Assembly (NCBI RefSeq): GCF_001747095.1 | Contig: NZ_MDGP01000001.1 | Coordinates: 2,587,001 to 2,651,000, forward strand | Length of the DNA: 64,000 nt | Origin: Roseivirga sp. 4D4 | GTDB lineage: Bacteria > Bacteroidota > Bacteroidia > Cytophagales > Cyclobacteriaceae | Direction of reading: 5' to 3' | Part shown: positions 18,301 to 27,008 of the stretch, in pieces | Layout: every line of letters starts with the position of its first letter | Position numbering within the stretch: position 1 is the first letter of the stretch | Notes under the pieces: model-generated | Told to the model about the DNA's origin: nothing | Seen by the model: the letters and a program-made list of their open reading frames with translations, nothing else | Databases searched by the model: none | Made by a program: the position numbers and the translations under genes

Positions 18301-21300
18301 ATAACGTCCGTTTCAATAATATAAGACTCTTTAGCAATAGGGTTTCCGTCAAAGAAGTTACCCGCATCATCTTCAATATCCTGTGTATTACTGAAATCAA
18401 TACTTAATGTACCATTGCCACTGATATCCGTAATAAGTAGTTCATATCTACCAATTCCAACTTCTTCAACCCCATTAAAAATTGCTGATGGTGATCCTTG
18501 CGTAAATACAAAATCACCAAGGCTGACATTATTAACAGCCTCTGAAAAGAGTATCAAAAAGGTCACTTGATTTTGATCGGTTACCTGAGAGGTAGGATCT
18601 AATCTAGAGATCACGGCAGTCGGTGCTACGATATCATTATCTATTATGTATGACTCCGAGGCCAAGGCTGTTCCACTAAAATTATTGCCCGCTAAATCCT
18701 GAATATCTTGACTATTTGTAAAGTCCAGACCTAAGGTACCATTGTCGAGTATATTCGAAACTACTAATTCATAGCCTCCTGTGCTTACCTCTGTTAAGCG
18801 ACTCAAAGTAGCTGCTGGTGAGCCATTCGTAAGTCTAAAATCAGCCAAGTCAATATTCTGGACACTTTCAGAGAAGAGGACAAAGAACGTAACCTCAGCA
18901 CTGCTGGCAATTTGAGAGGTCGGATTACGCCTTGTAATGGTGGCGGTTGGCGCGGTATTATCGACAATATTGTAAGACTCAACAGTGCCTACACCATTGG
19001 TTAGTGTATTTCCCTGAACGTCTGTAATGTCATTGCTTGTGTTTATAGATAGATTAAGCGCTCCTTTGCCATTGATATTTGATATAGTGACATCATAAAA
19101 TAGACCATCCGAATTGGGAACCACACTTGTGATATCTGCACTAACGTCTCCTGACAACATGAAATCGTCCGCATCGACATTCACAACCCTCTCCGAGAAG
19201 GTCACTCTAAATTGAACACTACTGGCACTAGTATTTATCTCAGAAGGGTTTAATCTCGCAATGGACACCACATCAGGACTGACTATATCAAAATTAAATG
19301 TTATAGTATTCGATTCTGCCACACCATTCACTCCCTGAACGGCAATCCTAAGTTTGTAGTCACCATCTTGAGTGACTGTGTATTCACTTACACTAGCACC
19401 AACTATTGGCACTCCGTTTCTGATCCACTGATAAGCTATACCTCTTCCTTGCACGAAAGACACATTTCCTCTCAGCACTGCAGTACCCGCCTGTGCTCCT
19501 TTTGAAAAGTTGATATTCGGATTGATTCCCACTTGATAGAAACCCTTAAAGACACCATTGCCGTGAGTTGCTGCAACCACAGCTCCGTCAATTGGCCGTA
19601 CTTCTACAGAAGCCACAACCACATTACCAATTTGATCTACTGCCTGTTGTTCCCATACGGTATTATCACCATCCAAAGTCTGGGTCATAAAGAGCCCCAC
19701 GGAAGTGGCAGCAAAGTAGTAGTTTCCACCAAAGCCATCAGGTAAGATGGCAAGGTCTCGAACTGAAGGACCTGCGCCTGTTCCATCATTATTTTCTTCT
19801 AGATTACCCGAGATTGAACTCCATGAATCCCCACCATTTTCAGTATACCAAATACTCTTGACCTCATAATTTGAAAATGATATCATTACCCTGGATCCAT
19901 TATTTGGATCAACCGATATACTTGAAATATATCCTGCTGGAAGCGCTGATCTATTCAAGGCAGTTAAATCAGCAATACTAGATACGTCACGTGTATCTGA
20001 TATTTTATAGAGCCTCCCAGAGGAAGTTCCAAAGTAAAGTATCCCTTCAGGACGTATGGACATAGCCATTGCGGAGACAAAACCATTTATCTGCGTATTG
20101 GTGCTTCCATCAATCGTTATCCAATCGCCTTCTCCTGGGTTTGTTCTGACATCATTTGTTGCATAGAGCTTCTCATTCGCACCTACAAACAACTGATCCT
20201 GATGCACCGGGTTAACGATGTAAGGGTTTACCTGTAAAAACTCATCTGAATCTGTTGAAGGTGAAATTCGAGTAAAGTTCTGGTAGCTACCATCAACCAC
20301 TTCAGCTCTTAACATAAAAGCATCCTGGGCGGAGGCATATAAGGCATTGTACGAAATTGCCGCCCTTGCACCATCACCACCTACCAGCTCAAGCCAATCC
20401 GCCTCAGCACTATTGCTAAAGACTATCCAGGTACCATTATCCTGCATTCCACCGACTATCTGGTTGTCCCCAAGAAAGTATTCCTGAATCGCGGCATGTG
20501 AAAATTGTGAAGTCAGATAACCGTTGTTCAACGATTCCCAGGTCACAGGAGTATTATCATTAGAGGTGGCTGTGTTGTCTCTTGTAAGATGAACACCACC
20601 ATCGCTACCGGTCAACATTTTATCAGGGTCGGATGCGAAAAACGATATTTCATGCAGATCTGGGTGGTGATTAGGATAGGATGGGAAACTTTGATCGTTT
20701 CCACCATCAGATAAATACCCACCAATATGACTAGTCGAATTTGCCGTTGTAAAGGCATTATCTGAGCGAAGCAAATTTGTACCACCAATAAATACCAAGT
20801 CGTTATCGCCCGGGTGAACCGAGGCAATCATGTTATAACCATCTTGAGAGTCATAACCCTCTCCTGGATCTGTAGAAACACCCAAATTGCTTGATCGATC
20901 CGTCCAAGAGTTATTCGCAACATCTAAGACGAACAGTTGATCATCTGTAACTGCATAAACAGTATTCTCGTCCGATGGATCGATAGCCAATTCTATTCTG
21001 GTATAAGTTGCATCAAGACCAGCAGGATTAATGTTTGTCCAGTTGACGCCATCATTCGACTTAAAAATCCCATGTTGTGAAATCCCATTGGCGGAGTTAC
21101 CAATAGTGGCAAAGACCATCCCGGTAGAGGATACCGTTACATCACAAGTGGCAAAGCCAGTGTTATTTTGACCCAATACGATATCATATGTACTGAAACC
21201 ATCTTCGCTGCGAATAATTTTTCCATTGCCTGCAGCATAAATCTCTGTGCCTTGAGCATTAGAGTAATCAATGACCAGTTCGTCAATCGTTGTAAAAGTG

Positions 21301-22028
21301 CCATTGGTTAAGACTACCTGTGTACCTACCTTGCCAGCAACCGCAGTTGATAAAAGTAGATCCCAGCTATCACCATTGTCGGTAGACTTATAAATCCCGT
21401 TTCCATAATAAAAGGCACCGACTGCATCTGCTGAATTTCCTATGTTCTCCCCTGTGGAATAATACCATTCGTTGGTTTTACCGGCTCTCCGATCCTGAAT
21501 AATCGCAGAAACGGCAGGGTGTTCTTGAAGACCAGTGGTTCTTGTCCATGATGCTCCTTGGTTAGAGGTTTTCCAAACACCACCTGATATGCCAGCAGCC
21601 AGGATAACGTTCTCATTTGCAATATCGATACCCAATGCACGCGTACGCCCCCCGATATTGTATGGCCCCATACTGGCGAAAGGAATAACAACATTACTCT
21701 GGGCATTACTTCCACTTGCACTACTCCGTACGTTATCTATCCTTTCTGAAGGTTGGAGTGACTCTTGTGCAAAACCAATTTCACGCTCTCTTATGATTGT
21801 CGGTATTCTTCCGGTGGATGGATCAGCCAGTTGCAAACGCTCAAATTCCAACCGGTCCTGTGGGTTTTCTTTTTCCTTTTCTTCACGATCTACAGCCAAT
21901 GGTTCTTCAAAGGACATTCTTTGAGTACTTACTTCATTGACGATAAAATTTAGCTTCTGATAGCGAACCAAAGAGAGCACTGTCAATCCAAGTAAGACGG
22001 TAGAAATTATGAGAGATCTCTTTTTCAT
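15384..22028 (-). CDS. Giant T9SS-secreted Asp-box protein with 11 Ig-like repeats (cassette 3)
   Basis: A 2214-residue protein from ATG 22028; a TTG three codons earlier is possible. An N-terminal signal or anchor (MKKRSLIISTVLLGLTVLS) leads to a linker conserved in its two paralogs (DRLEFERLQLADPSTGRIP). A sortilin/BNR-like beta-propeller region follows at ~100-840 with Asp boxes (STDNGDSWDLL, SNDGVNWTNI, TENGGDSWSSI). An Ig/PKD-like domain lies at ~845-930, then eleven ~108-residue Ig-like modules at ~930-2120. The last ~90 residues form a type A T9SS sorting domain (IVDANPSTGVFNLAFP and a final ASIKLLKKSK). It should be exported to the surface or medium. The lipoprotein gene stops 9 nt upstream. 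Ligand or enzyme activity is unknown. Confidence 0.88.
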   Translation of the reverse strand: MKKRSLIISTVLLGLTVLSLVRYQKLNFIVNEVSTQRMSFEEPLAVDREEKEKENPQDRLEFERLQLADPSTGRIPTIIREREIGFAQESLQPSERIDNVRSSASGSNAQSNVVIPFASMGPYNIGGRTRALGIDIANENVILAAGISGGVWKTSNQGASWTRTTGLQEHPAVSAIIQDRRAGKTNEWYYSTGENIGNSADAVGAFYYGNGIYKSTDNGDSWDLLLSTAVAGKVGTQVVLTNGTFTTIDELVIDYSNAQGTEIYAAGNGKIIRSEDGFSTYDIVLGQNNTGFATCDVTVSSTGMVFATIGNSANGISQHGIFKSNDGVNWTNINPAGLDATYTRIELAIDPSDENTVYAVTDDQLFVLDVANNSWTDRSSNLGVSTDPGEGYDSQDGYNMIASVHPGDNDLVFIGGTNLLRSDNAFTTANSTSHIGGYLSDGGNDQSFPSYPNHHPDLHEISFFASDPDKMLTGSDGGVHLTRDNTATSNDNTPVTWESLNNGYLTSQFSHAAIQEYFLGDNQIVGGMQDNGTWIVFSNSAEADWLELVGGDGARAAISYNALYASAQDAFMLRAEVVDGSYQNFTRISPSTDSDEFLQVNPYIVNPVHQDQLFVGANEKLYATNDVRTNPGEGDWITIDGSTNTQINGFVSAMAMSIRPEGILYFGTSSGRLYKISDTRDVSSIADLTALNRSALPAGYISSISVDPNNGSRVMISFSNYEVKSIWYTENGGDSWSSISGNLEENNDGTGAGPSVRDLAILPDGFGGNYYFAATSVGLFMTQTLDGDNTVWEQQAVDQIGNVVVASVEVRPIDGAVVAATHGNGVFKGFYQVGINPNINFSKGAQAGTAVLRGNVSFVQGRGIAYQWIRNGVPIVGASVSEYTVTQDGDYKLRIAVQGVNGVAESNTITFNFDIVSPDVVSIARLNPSEINTSASSVQFRVTFSERVVNVDADDFMLSGDVSADITSVVPNSDGLFYDVTISNINGKGALNLSINTSNDITDVQGNTLTNGVGTVESYNIVDNTAPTATITRRNPTSQIASSAEVTFFVLFSESVQNIDLADFRLTNGSPAATLSRLTEVSTGGYELVVSNILDNGTLGLDFTNSQDIQDLAGNNFSGTALASESYIIDNDIVAPTAVISRLDPTSQVTDQNQVTFLILFSEAVNNVSLGDFVFTQGSPSAIFNGVEEVGIGRYELLITDISGNGTLSIDFSNTQDIEDDAGNFFDGNPIAKESYIIETDVIAPTAVISRLDPLTETTDQDQVTFSIQFSEAVVNVDLTDFVFESGSPSATFGDLTEVERGLYELLVTDISTNGTLGIDFSGSQDIEDNGGNAFDGNATARETYIIEADVIAPTATIARLNPLNATTDSEQVTFLILFSEAVKNVGINDFIITPGSLSATLSSITEVDRDRYELLVTGIGPNGTLGIDFSDAQDIEDIRGNAFDGNPIANESYTIETDVIGPTVTISRLEPTDQVTDRDRVTFEVLFSEGVDNVDITDFELIANSPVAVLSQLTNTNSSRFELTVTNILSNGILGVQFVGSQDIEDEAGNDFDGNIAANETYSIEADITAPTAVIARRNPDSETTDQNQVTFFILFSEEVKNVSLNDFVLTEGSPAATLSQLTEVSTGGYELIVSNISGNGMLGVDFASSQNIEDNAGNAFGGTAIAKETYTIENDTTAPTAVISRLDPLNENTDRDQVTFQILFSEAVQNVDLTDFVFTSGSPSASLNSITELERGRYELLVTNISANGTLGVDFSSGQDIVDNGGNAFDGVATARESYTIQSDMTPPTVIVTRHDPSVQTTNLSQVTFEVLFSEAVRNVDVTDFVFATGSPSATITSVTETGIGKYELLITSISGEGTLGIDFASAQNIEDNASNSFDGNILSRETYNIVAESGDVSGPIAFVTRVNPSSEITNKNQVTFQVLFSESVRNVDITDFTFLAGSPSATLSGISEVALGRYELVVANIQTNGVLGIEFTANQDIEDDAGNRFDGNVASNQTYIIASGDDITAPTAVITRRNPSDQFTDESRVVFQIIFSEAVRNVDLTDIVLADGSPNATIESLSSLGVGIFEVTINDILSDGTLGIDFSRSQDIEDIIGNRFGGNAIARETYTIQNLVTSIDDQLLGNQERIIVDANPSTGVFNLAFPTYFQGNFEMRVVDVNGNVIHSQQIEGYVNEEQVSLDLSRFSDGVYILNASNGLRTASIKLLKKSK
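15660..19290 (-). repeat. Array of 11 Ig-like coding repeats (~325 bp each)
   Basis: Eleven tandem protein modules share the frame APTAVISRLDP, QVTFLILFSEAV, NVDLTDFVF, GSPSATL, YELLVT, NGTLGIDFS, QDIEDNAGNAFDGN, ESYTIE. The first module (nearest 19290) and the last are the most divergent. They match the two modules of the paralog at 22999-23672 best, so the middle nine look like later expansion. The modules resemble bacterial Ig-like (Big-type) domains used as stalks. Confidence 0.85.
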
Positions 22029-22037
22029 AAGTGACAA

Positions 22038-22463
22038 CTATTCTGAGACTTTAAAAATCATCAACTTACCTACATGACGTTCTCTAGGCGTGGTTACATC
22101 CACTATAATTTCATCTCCTGGTTTTGAATCAAGCTTCTTGGAAGTATTGAGCACTACTACTTCTTCTTGTTGTGGCTCGATGCTCGCAAAGGTGGCACCG
22201 TACTTCAGCGTTTTATTAACTTGGAATTGATACTGATACCAACCATCTTTTTTTCCCTTGACAGACATTATAAGCCCCTGCAAGCGGATGGCATCTTTGA
22301 CCATTGTGGCTGGCGCTACATTGATCACTTTTTGAGAAGAATCTACTTTATTGTTTGGAGACTGGACAGCATATGAGTTCCGAGATACGGAACAAGCCGA
22401 TATGACCATTAAGAATAGCGTACCTGTAGTCAGCGTGGTACGTACCCTAGAGTACTGATCCAT
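22038..22463 (-). CDS. Small lipoprotein of the cassette (copy 3)
   Basis: A 141-residue protein with a signal sequence ending in lipobox VISAC (Cys ~24), then a ~90-residue domain. Homology to the proteins at 26431 and 30080 is clear: AIRLQGLIMSVKGKK, YQYQFQVNKTLKYGATF, EPQQEEVVVLNT, GDEIIVDVTTPRERHVG. The beta-rich pattern may be an OB-like barrel. Its stop is 9 nt before the start of the giant secreted protein, so the two are translated together. I infer a membrane-anchored partner or assembly factor for that protein; no known family is recognised. Confidence 0.8.
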   Translation of the reverse strand: MDQYSRVRTTLTTGTLFLMVISACSVSRNSYAVQSPNNKVDSSQKVINVAPATMVKDAIRLQGLIMSVKGKKDGWYQYQFQVNKTLKYGATFASIEPQQEEVVVLNTSKKLDSKPGDEIIVDVTTPRERHVGKLMIFKVSE

Positions 22464-22717
22464 TACAGAATGTTGTGTAGGTGAAAGTTAAAAGTGATTA
22501 TAATATAAAAATCTGACTCTTCTAGTCCATTTATGTAAAACATGACTAAAGGCCTAGTTATTAGTCAATAAAGTACTCTTTAAACACAAATAAATGCAGT
22601 TCACATTTTTAAAATCACTAACGAGCGGTAATTAAAACCGTCATTTTACATTAAGAATGAGCTATACCAGGAAGGCCTGAGCATTAAAAAAGGAGGTGAA
22701 AACCACCTCCTTTAAGA
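22464..22717. other. Inter-cassette gap, 254 bp
   Basis: It holds the terminator at 22686-22713 and an AT-rich upstream region of the copy-3 lipoprotein gene. The ATACAATTTATC box found before the other two lipoprotein genes is absent here. No open frame or RNA gene is visible. Confidence 0.6.
22686..22713 (-). terminator. Intrinsic terminator after cassette 2
   Basis: AAAGGAGGTG (22689-22698) pairs with CACCTCCTTT (22704-22713), a 10-bp stem with loop AAAAC. On the minus strand a T-run follows (22686-22691). It lies just past the stop of the 22718-26422 gene and separates cassettes 2 and 3. Confidence 0.85.
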
Positions 22718-25700
22718 CTATCTTGAGCTACTTGATTTAAGCAGCTTGATTGACGCTGCGCTTCGGCCATTAGACGCCTTGAGTATATACAGGCCATCTG
22801 GTGAACCTGTGAGGTTTAATTCTACCTGACTGCCGCTCGTATATCCCTTGACTTCTCGTACTACCGTAACTCTACCTTGCGCATCCACGACTCTCATTTC
22901 AAAATCACCTATGAATGTGTTAGGGAAAGCAAGGTTGAACAGACCCGTTGACGGGTTAGCATCTACTATTATCCTTTGAACATTCACAAGAAGAGGATCA
23001 TCAATAGAAGTGATAACATTCTCGATGGTATAGGTTTCATCGGTGGTAACAGTACCATCGAAAACATTTCCGGCATTATCTTGAATATCCTGACCTGCAA
23101 CGAAATCAAGTCCGAGCGTGCCGTCCTCAACAATATCAATTACTTCAACCGCGTAAACTCCGGCACTTGTTTCAGTAACAGAGCTAAGGGCAGCTGAGGG
23201 CGATCCAGCAGAAAGAGCAAAGTCGCTAACATCAACATTTTGGACAGCCTCTGTGAAAGTCACTGTAAAAGTTACTCTGTTTTGATCTGTCGTCTCATCC
23301 ATTGGAGTTCCACGAGTAATGGCAGAGGTCGGAGCTGTACCATCCTGAATTGTATAGTTTTCCTCCGAAATCACAGTTCCTGTAAATGCGTTACCAACTG
23401 CATCTGTGATATCAGTAGAGGCTGCAACGTCAAGGCTTAGTGTTCCATTCCCACCAATATTGTTTACAGTCACATTAAAGACCGTTCCTTCAGCCACCAC
23501 TGTGACATCACCAATAGTACCGGAAGCATCACCAGAAGTTTCGAAGTCTGTGGCGTCAACATTTAGTACAGACTCTGAGAAAGTAACTTGAAATTGAACT
23601 GTCGTTCCGGTCGTATTTTCATCAGTAGGATCGAGCCTCGTGATTGAGCTCACATCAGGGCCGGTACCATCAAAATTAAACGAAACTGTATTAGAGAATC
23701 CTCGATTTTCATTACCCTGAATAGCCAAGCTGAGCTGATAATCTCCTCCTTCAGTGACTAATAAGGTATTGCTCGTCTCACCCTCGATTACTACACCATC
23801 CTTGAGCCACTGGTAATTCATCCCTTTGCCCTCAACAAAGGACACATTACCTCGAAGCAATGCTGTATTTGGTTCAGCTTGGAGCGAGTAGTTAATGTTT
23901 GGAACCGTACCTACTTCATAGGTAGCTTTGAAAACACCATTACCATGTGTTGAAGCAACAACAACTCCCTCTATCGGTCTTACTCGAACTGTTGACACCA
24001 CCACATTACCTATTTGGTTTACCCCTTGCTGAGTCCACACGGTATTGTCTCCATCAAGTGTTTGTGTCATAAACAACCCTACAGATGTACCAACAAAATA
24101 GTAAGCACCTCCATTGCCGTCAGGCATTATCGCAGAGGACCTAACAGACGGTCCAGCTCCTGCACCGCTAGGGCTTTCTTCCAAATTACCAGAAATAGAT
24201 GACCATGAATCGCCTCCATCCTCGGTATACCAAACGCTGATTACTTCATAATTAGAAAAAGTTGCCACTACTTTGTCCGCATCATTCGGGTCTACTGTTA
24301 TGCTTGAAACATTACCGACTGGCAACCCATCTCTATTTAGTTCAACGGCTTCAACACCTTCTTCAATATCTCGCACTTGATCAACTTTATAGAGTCGGCC
24401 GGATCGCGTGGCAAAATAGAGTACGCCTTCAGGCTGCGTTGAGACCGCCAATGCTGATACGTTTTGATTGGTCAATGAATTCGGGCCACCGATTTCTATC
24501 CAATCTCCATTGCCTGGGTTGGTACGGACATCATTCGTGGTAAAGACTCTTCCTCTAGCGCCAATGAACAATTGATCTTGGTGAACTGGGTTATAAGTGT
24601 ATGGGTTTATAAACAAGTAATCATTGTCATCACTAGTAGGAGATATATTTGCCTCAAATTGATAAACCCTGTTCTCATCGGTTTCATAACGAAACACATT
24701 TCCTCTTTGAGAAGAAACAACTAATGAATTATAAGTAATAGCCGTAAACGCACCATCACCTGTACCTACATCTGTCCATTCAGCATCAGGTTCCGGATCA
24801 AAAACCGCCCAAGTACTGTTGTCTTGCAGACCGCCAGATATTTGATTGTCGCCAAGGTCATAATTATGAATATCAATGTGATAGAATTGTGTAGTTAGAT
24901 AACCATTATTTAATGAAGTCCAGTCGATTGGTGTTATTGTATTTGTCGCAGCCAAATTGTCGTCTGTTACTGCAACTCCACCATCTGTGCCTGAGAGCAT
25001 TTTATTCGCATCAGAAGGAAAGAAGACAGTAGCATGCTGATCAGGGTGCTGATCGGGGTACAGTCTACAACAATTGCCTGGTCGGTATCCTCCAACTTGA
25101 GATCGGTTCGCATCTGTAGTAAAACCATCCGTTGACCTTAACAGATTTATTCCACCAACATAAACTACATCGGGGTCATCAGGGTGTACTGTGACTAACA
25201 AATTATATCCTCCCTGAGCATCATGCCCATTGATACCGTCATCTGTAATGACATCTAACCTTGGGGTTAAATCGCTCCAGGTACCTGTTGCATCACTGTA
25301 TAGGAAAAGATTGTTAGGTGCCAAAACATAAATCCTATCCTCATCAGAAGGATCAATTCCCAATTCTAGTCTTGTAGAAGTAGTCGGGAACCCTGTTGGA
25401 AAATCTATTTCTGTCCATGTTATACCATCATCAGACTTAAAGAAACCGTCAACTGCATTAGCACCATTAAAGCTTGAGTTGGCAATCGTAGCATATACCT
25501 TGCCACCTGAAGTAATAGCAACATCCGTGAAATTCCTTCCTGTGTTTTCAGAACCCAAGACAATATCCCAAGTTTCAAAACCATCTGTTGACCTGATGAT
25601 CTCACTAGAGCCAGCAGCATATATCTCCGTCCCTTCAGTATTTGACAGGTCTATGGCCAAATCGTCAATAAGAGCAAACTCTGCTCTATTGTTTAAGATT

Positions 25701-26422
25701 ACATCTGTACCACTTGTACCAACCACAGCGGTGGCATCTATTAGCGTCCAAGAAGCACCATTATCGGTAGATTTATATATACCATTACCTACGTATATAT
25801 CTCCATTATTGGTCGCTGAATTTCCTCTTCTCTCTCCTGTAGAATAGTACCATTCATTTGTCTTTCCAGACCTAGTATCTTGAACCAAGGCACTTACAGC
25901 GGGATGTTGTTCCAGCGCTGTGGTTCTTGTCCAGGAAGCTCCTCCATCTGTAGTTCTCCACATACCCCCTGAGACTCCACCAGCCAGAATTATATCTTCA
26001 TTATTCACGTCAAGTCCCAGTGCACGCGTACGTCCACCAATATGATAAGGCCCTCTGTTGATGAAATCCTCTGTCTGGGTTGATGTAGCAGCTGCCGCAC
26101 TTCTCACATTACCTGCAGCTCCACTCCTTACTTCTTTAATGAGATTCAGGTTTTTCTTCGCGAAGGCCAACTCACGTTGGTGAATATATGCCGGTACCTG
26201 TCCGGTTTCCGGGTTTTTCAGCATGTCTATCTCATAATCAATCCTCTCATCCGGGTTCTCACTTTCTTCGCCCTGATTTCTAAAAGATTGTACTATTTCA
26301 GCACTATTCACTGATGTTTTTTGAACAGCCACATGATAAGGTGGCCGTTGGTTACGATTGAAATATATCGCAATAAGTAGTGCTACGCTAAGCACAGTAA
26401 GTGTTAGAAATAATTTCTTCAT
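22718..26422 (-). CDS. T9SS-secreted Asp-box protein with 2 Ig-like repeats (cassette 2)
   Basis: A 1234-residue paralog of the 15384 and 27009 products. The signal segment is MKKLFLTLTVLSVALLIAIYF, followed by the conserved linker (ERIDYEIDMLKNPETGQVP). The propeller starts at RGPYHIGGRTRALGLDV with Asp boxes (TTDGGASWTRT, STDNGASWTLI, SDDGITWTEI, TEDGGDSWSSI) to ~870. Then come an Ig/PKD-like domain (~875-925), two Ig-like modules (~925-1137) and a T9SS type A tail (IVDANPSTGLFNLAFP to the C-terminus). The lipoprotein stop is 8 nt upstream of its ATG. Function is unknown; surface display or release is inferred. Confidence 0.88.
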   Translation of the reverse strand: MKKLFLTLTVLSVALLIAIYFNRNQRPPYHVAVQKTSVNSAEIVQSFRNQGEESENPDERIDYEIDMLKNPETGQVPAYIHQRELAFAKKNLNLIKEVRSGAAGNVRSAAAATSTQTEDFINRGPYHIGGRTRALGLDVNNEDIILAGGVSGGMWRTTDGGASWTRTTALEQHPAVSALVQDTRSGKTNEWYYSTGERRGNSATNNGDIYVGNGIYKSTDNGASWTLIDATAVVGTSGTDVILNNRAEFALIDDLAIDLSNTEGTEIYAAGSSEIIRSTDGFETWDIVLGSENTGRNFTDVAITSGGKVYATIANSSFNGANAVDGFFKSDDGITWTEIDFPTGFPTTSTRLELGIDPSDEDRIYVLAPNNLFLYSDATGTWSDLTPRLDVITDDGINGHDAQGGYNLLVTVHPDDPDVVYVGGINLLRSTDGFTTDANRSQVGGYRPGNCCRLYPDQHPDQHATVFFPSDANKMLSGTDGGVAVTDDNLAATNTITPIDWTSLNNGYLTTQFYHIDIHNYDLGDNQISGGLQDNSTWAVFDPEPDAEWTDVGTGDGAFTAITYNSLVVSSQRGNVFRYETDENRVYQFEANISPTSDDNDYLFINPYTYNPVHQDQLFIGARGRVFTTNDVRTNPGNGDWIEIGGPNSLTNQNVSALAVSTQPEGVLYFATRSGRLYKVDQVRDIEEGVEAVELNRDGLPVGNVSSITVDPNDADKVVATFSNYEVISVWYTEDGGDSWSSISGNLEESPSGAGAGPSVRSSAIMPDGNGGAYYFVGTSVGLFMTQTLDGDNTVWTQQGVNQIGNVVVSTVRVRPIEGVVVASTHGNGVFKATYEVGTVPNINYSLQAEPNTALLRGNVSFVEGKGMNYQWLKDGVVIEGETSNTLLVTEGGDYQLSLAIQGNENRGFSNTVSFNFDGTGPDVSSITRLDPTDENTTGTTVQFQVTFSESVLNVDATDFETSGDASGTIGDVTVVAEGTVFNVTVNNIGGNGTLSLDVAASTDITDAVGNAFTGTVISEENYTIQDGTAPTSAITRGTPMDETTDQNRVTFTVTFTEAVQNVDVSDFALSAGSPSAALSSVTETSAGVYAVEVIDIVEDGTLGLDFVAGQDIQDNAGNVFDGTVTTDETYTIENVITSIDDPLLVNVQRIIVDANPSTGLFNLAFPNTFIGDFEMRVVDAQGRVTVVREVKGYTSGSQVELNLTGSPDGLYILKASNGRSAASIKLLKSSSSR
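22999..23672 (-). repeat. Two Ig-like coding repeats in cassette 2
   Basis: Module 1 (GPDVSSITRLDPTDENTTG) matches the first module of the 11-copy array. Module 2 (APTSAITRGTPMDETTDQ) matches the remaining modules. Together they look like the ancestral two-module state. Confidence 0.8.
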
Positions 26423-26430
26423 GTCTAGTC

Positions 26431-26835
26431 TTATTCTACAATCATGTTTAGGGTCAATGGCTCATCCGATCCTCTCGGTGTTGAGAAGGCATCCATCATC
26501 ACTTCGCTATTCTTCTTGAAGACTACTCCTGGGGTATAGAGCAAAACCGTCTCTCCTACTTTAGGTTCAGCAGTAGAAAAGGTAGACCCCAACTTAACAA
26601 CTTCGGTCACTTTAAACTCATACTGATATCGATCAGCAATTTTTTGAGCCTTTGTCATAATCTGACCTTTCAACCGAATCGCATCTTTGTTCATTCGCTC
26701 GATCTGGGCTTCCAAAACACCTTCCGTATTGACACTATAGGTATTTAAGTTTTTGGCGGCAGAGCAATTGGTCATAAGCGCTGCCAACACCAGCAAAGAA
26801 AGAAACAATAGAGGTTTTTTAGCGTAGTAGTCCAT
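26431..26835 (-). CDS. Small lipoprotein of the cassette (copy 2)
   Basis: A 134-residue protein whose signal peptide (MDYYAKKPLLFLSLLVLAAL) ends in lipobox LMTNC. The mature part shares DAIRLKGQIMTKAQK, YQYEFKVTEVVKLGSTF and EPKVGETVLLYTPG with the other two copies. It precedes its secreted partner by 8 nt. Upstream is a 12-nt box shared with copy 1. Likely anchored to a membrane; function unknown. Confidence 0.8.
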   Translation of the reverse strand: MDYYAKKPLLFLSLLVLAALMTNCSAAKNLNTYSVNTEGVLEAQIERMNKDAIRLKGQIMTKAQKIADRYQYEFKVTEVVKLGSTFSTAEPKVGETVLLYTPGVVFKKNSEVMMDAFSTPRGSDEPLTLNMIVE

Positions 26836-26858
26836 TCCATTTTTATTGGGGACGAAAT

Positions 26859-26877
26859 ATACAATTTATCTCCTAGG
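26859..26877 (-). promoter_or_regulatory. Shared upstream box of cassette 2
   Basis: On the minus strand this reads CCTAGGAGATAAATTGTAT, ending 24 nt before the lipoprotein ATG. CCTAGGAGA and GATAAATTGTAT both recur before cassette 1 at nearly the same distance. It is probably a promoter or operator; it does not match TAnnTTTG well. Confidence 0.5.
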
Positions 26878-27008
26878 AATGAAGGAAATGACCCCGACAA
26901 TTGAGTTCACAAAAATTTAGGGATGGACATTACTTTATGTCAATGAGTGATAGCATACACAAATGGCTATTTCATCATCAATCTGGTGTACGCGAATGTC
27001 AGGTATCC

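Noticed and set aside
15660..19290. Long regular repeat array that could suggest CRISPR or satellite DNA
   Set aside because: The ~325-bp period is in frame, codes for Ig-like modules and varies at silent positions; there are no short identical repeats with unique spacers.
21535..21924. 129-codon plus-strand frame opposite the giant secreted protein
   Set aside because: Antisense to the conserved N-terminal linker and first propeller blade of a gene supported by two paralogs.
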